The notes beneath the pieces were generated by a model, which searched no databases, was not told the DNA's origin, and was given only the letters and a program-made list of their open reading frames with translations. From Oceanospirillaceae bacterium (GTDB lineage: Bacteria > Pseudomonadota > Gammaproteobacteria > Pseudomonadales > Balneatricaceae): a stretch of DNA of 6,652 nt. Position numbers and translations under genes: made by a program. The stretch spans positions 1,455-8,106 of the forward strand of contig DNNY01000019.1 in assembly GCA_003497765.1 (NCBI GenBank), in the 5' to 3' direction. Of this stretch, positions 5,526 to 6,652 are shown one piece after another (positions within the stretch are counted from its first letter, which is position 1; each line of letters starts with the position of its first letter).

Positions 5526-6652
5526 GCTAAAACAAGATTATCGCGATGAATCAGTTCAGGCTCATTAACATAGCCTAGGGTAGCAGCAATACGTTCACTA
5601 CCAAGGCCCTTAATCTGTTCGGCTTCTTGGGCATTGTAATTAATTAGGCCACGGCCAATGAGGGCACCTTGATGGTCTTTAATTTGCACCATCTCGCCAC
5701 GGGAAAAATCACCGACAATATTGGTCACCCCAACTGCCAGCAAACTCTTTCCTTGCTGTTGTAAAACGGATACCGCACCGGCATCCAGCCACACTTCACC
5801 CTTCACCTGTAAATGACCCGCAAGCCATTGCTTACGTGCTACCAAGGGTTCTTGATCAGTAACAAATAAAGTTCCTAACATCTCATCTTGACGCAAGCGC
5901 AACAGAATATCCGTTTCGCGGCCATTAGCCACAATGGTCTGCGTTCCAGATCGCGCTGCCAGTTCAGCGGCTTTGACCTTAGTAAACATACCGCCACTAC
6001 CTAGGGCACCACCCTCGCTGCCCGCCATAGCCTCCAAAGCTGGATCGCCGGCGCGGACTTCATGTAATAGTTCAGCATCAGCATGTTGGCGTGGGTCTTT
6101 ATTACATAGACCATCTTGATCCGTCAGAATAACCAGCAGGTCAGCTTGAACTAAATTAGCTACCAAAGCACCCAGAGTATCATTATCACCAAAACGTATT
6201 TCGTTAGTAACAACGGTGTCATTTTCGTTGACCACAGGCACTACACCATAGGAAACCAATGCTTGCAGGGTACTGCGGGCATTTAGGTAGCGTTTGCGAT
6301 TTGATAAATCATCATGGGTCAAAAGTATCTGCGCAGTAAGCTTGCCATGGCGGGCAAAATTACCCTCATAACATTGCACCAGACCCATCTGTCCTACGGC
6401 AGCAGCCGCTTGCAGTTTATAGACTTCAGTTGGTCGTTGTTGCCAGCCCAAGCGCACCATGCCCTCGGCAATAGAACCGGAAGAGACTAATACTAGTTCT
6501 ACACCACTCGCACAAAGAGCTGCCAACTGATCAACCCAGCCAGCAATAGCTTGGGTATCCAGACCCTTGCCATCATCAGTTAGCAAGGCACTACCGATCT
6601 TGACAACCCAGCGTTGACTGCTAGCACCTAAACCACGCTGACTGCGCTTACT
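5522..6652 (-). CDS. proB: Glutamate 5-kinase ProB with PUA domain, start just outside the window
   Basis: ProB phosphorylates L-glutamate to glutamyl 5-phosphate, the first and feedback-inhibited step of proline synthesis. The frame is open from the right edge to the TAG at 5522-5524, giving 376 residues (E. coli 367). No convincing start codon lies before the conserved [12 protein letters not shown] at visible residues 14-25, so the true start probably sits just beyond the edge; the TTG at 6586 would delete the phosphate-binding lysine K18. The amino-acid kinase domain shows SSGSIAEGM (57-65), NEND (142-145), GDND (155-158), TDQDGL (177-182) and GSGGMFTK (218-225). The last roughly 85 residues, including [20 protein letters not shown] and [13 protein letters not shown], form the C-terminal PUA domain of longer ProB proteins. 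proA is not adjacent within view. The gene ends inside the tail of the modF-like gene, with no terminator between. Identification is secure. Confidence 0.97.
   Translation of the reverse strand, partial: SKRSQRGLGASSQRWVVKIGSALLTDDGKGLDTQAIAGWVDQLAALCASGVELVLVSSGSIAEGMVRLGWQQRPTEVYKLQAAAAVGQMGLVQCYEGNFARHGKLTAQILLTHDDLSNRKRYLNARSTLQALVSYGVVPVVNENDTVVTNEIRFGDNDTLGALVANLVQADLLVILTDQDGLCNKDPRQHADAELLHEVRAGDPALEAMAGSEGGALGSGGMFTKVKAAELAARSGTQTIVANGRETDILLRLRQDEMLGTLFVTDQEPLVARKQWLAGHLQVKGEVWLDAGAVSVLQQQGKSLLAVGVTNIVGDFSRGEMVQIKDHQGALIGRGLINYNAQEAEQIKGLGSERIAATLGYVNEPELIHRDNLVLA

Noticed and set aside
5512..5529. TAGCT/AGCTA inverted repeat at the modF-like/proB junction as a terminator
   Set aside because: The stem is 5 bp with an 8-nt loop and is not followed by a T-tract on either strand.

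Overview
The window reads as an ordinary chromosomal segment of a gammaproteobacterium with moderate GC content. Every protein in it resembles a gammaproteobacterial housekeeping or biosynthetic family. The combination of a proB / rpsT / murJ neighbourhood, a long class II IlvC and its LysR-type activator IlvY points to that class, perhaps a marine lineage related to Pseudomonas, Cellvibrio or Alteromonas; this is inference from remembered homologues. I see no mobile element, CRISPR array, tRNA, rRNA or phage gene.

Layout from left to right. (1) 1-908, minus strand: the N-terminal 302 codons of murJ (lipid II flippase), cut by the left edge. (2) 909-1100: a divergent intergenic region with a near-consensus promoter for rpsT, followed just after the predicted transcription start by a perfect 18-bp palindrome. 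(3) 1101-1361, plus strand: rpsT (ribosomal protein bS20) with a GTG start, ending in a hairpin terminator that also serves the converging ilvY. (4) 1429-2364, minus strand: ilvY. (5) 2365-2527: the ilvY-ilvC divergent control region with two ATTGCATWTAT direct repeats 22 bp apart, placed as expected for a LysR-type recognition site and activation site. (6) 2528-4003, plus strand: ilvC (class II ketol-acid reductoisomerase), followed by a strong terminator. (7) 4107-5525, plus strand: a ModF-like protein with two fused ABC ATPase domains. (8) 5522-6652, minus strand: proB (glutamate 5-kinase), overlapping the end of the modF-like gene by 4 bp tail to tail and running off the right edge just about at its N-terminus.

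How the genes relate. IlvY and IlvC form a functional pair: IlvY activates ilvC when the KARI substrates accumulate. ProB starts proline synthesis; MurJ exports lipid II for peptidoglycan; bS20 is part of the 30S subunit; the ModF-like ATPase has no visible partner here. proB, rpsT and murJ lie in the same order and orientation in pseudomonads as far as I recall, so ilvY-ilvC-modF looks like a block set between proB and rpsT.

I did not find a previously undescribed system. The points most worth a second look are the rpsT leader palindrome, the ilvY-ilvC operator geometry, the asymmetric ATPase sites of the ModF-like protein and the overlapping convergent modF/proB ends.
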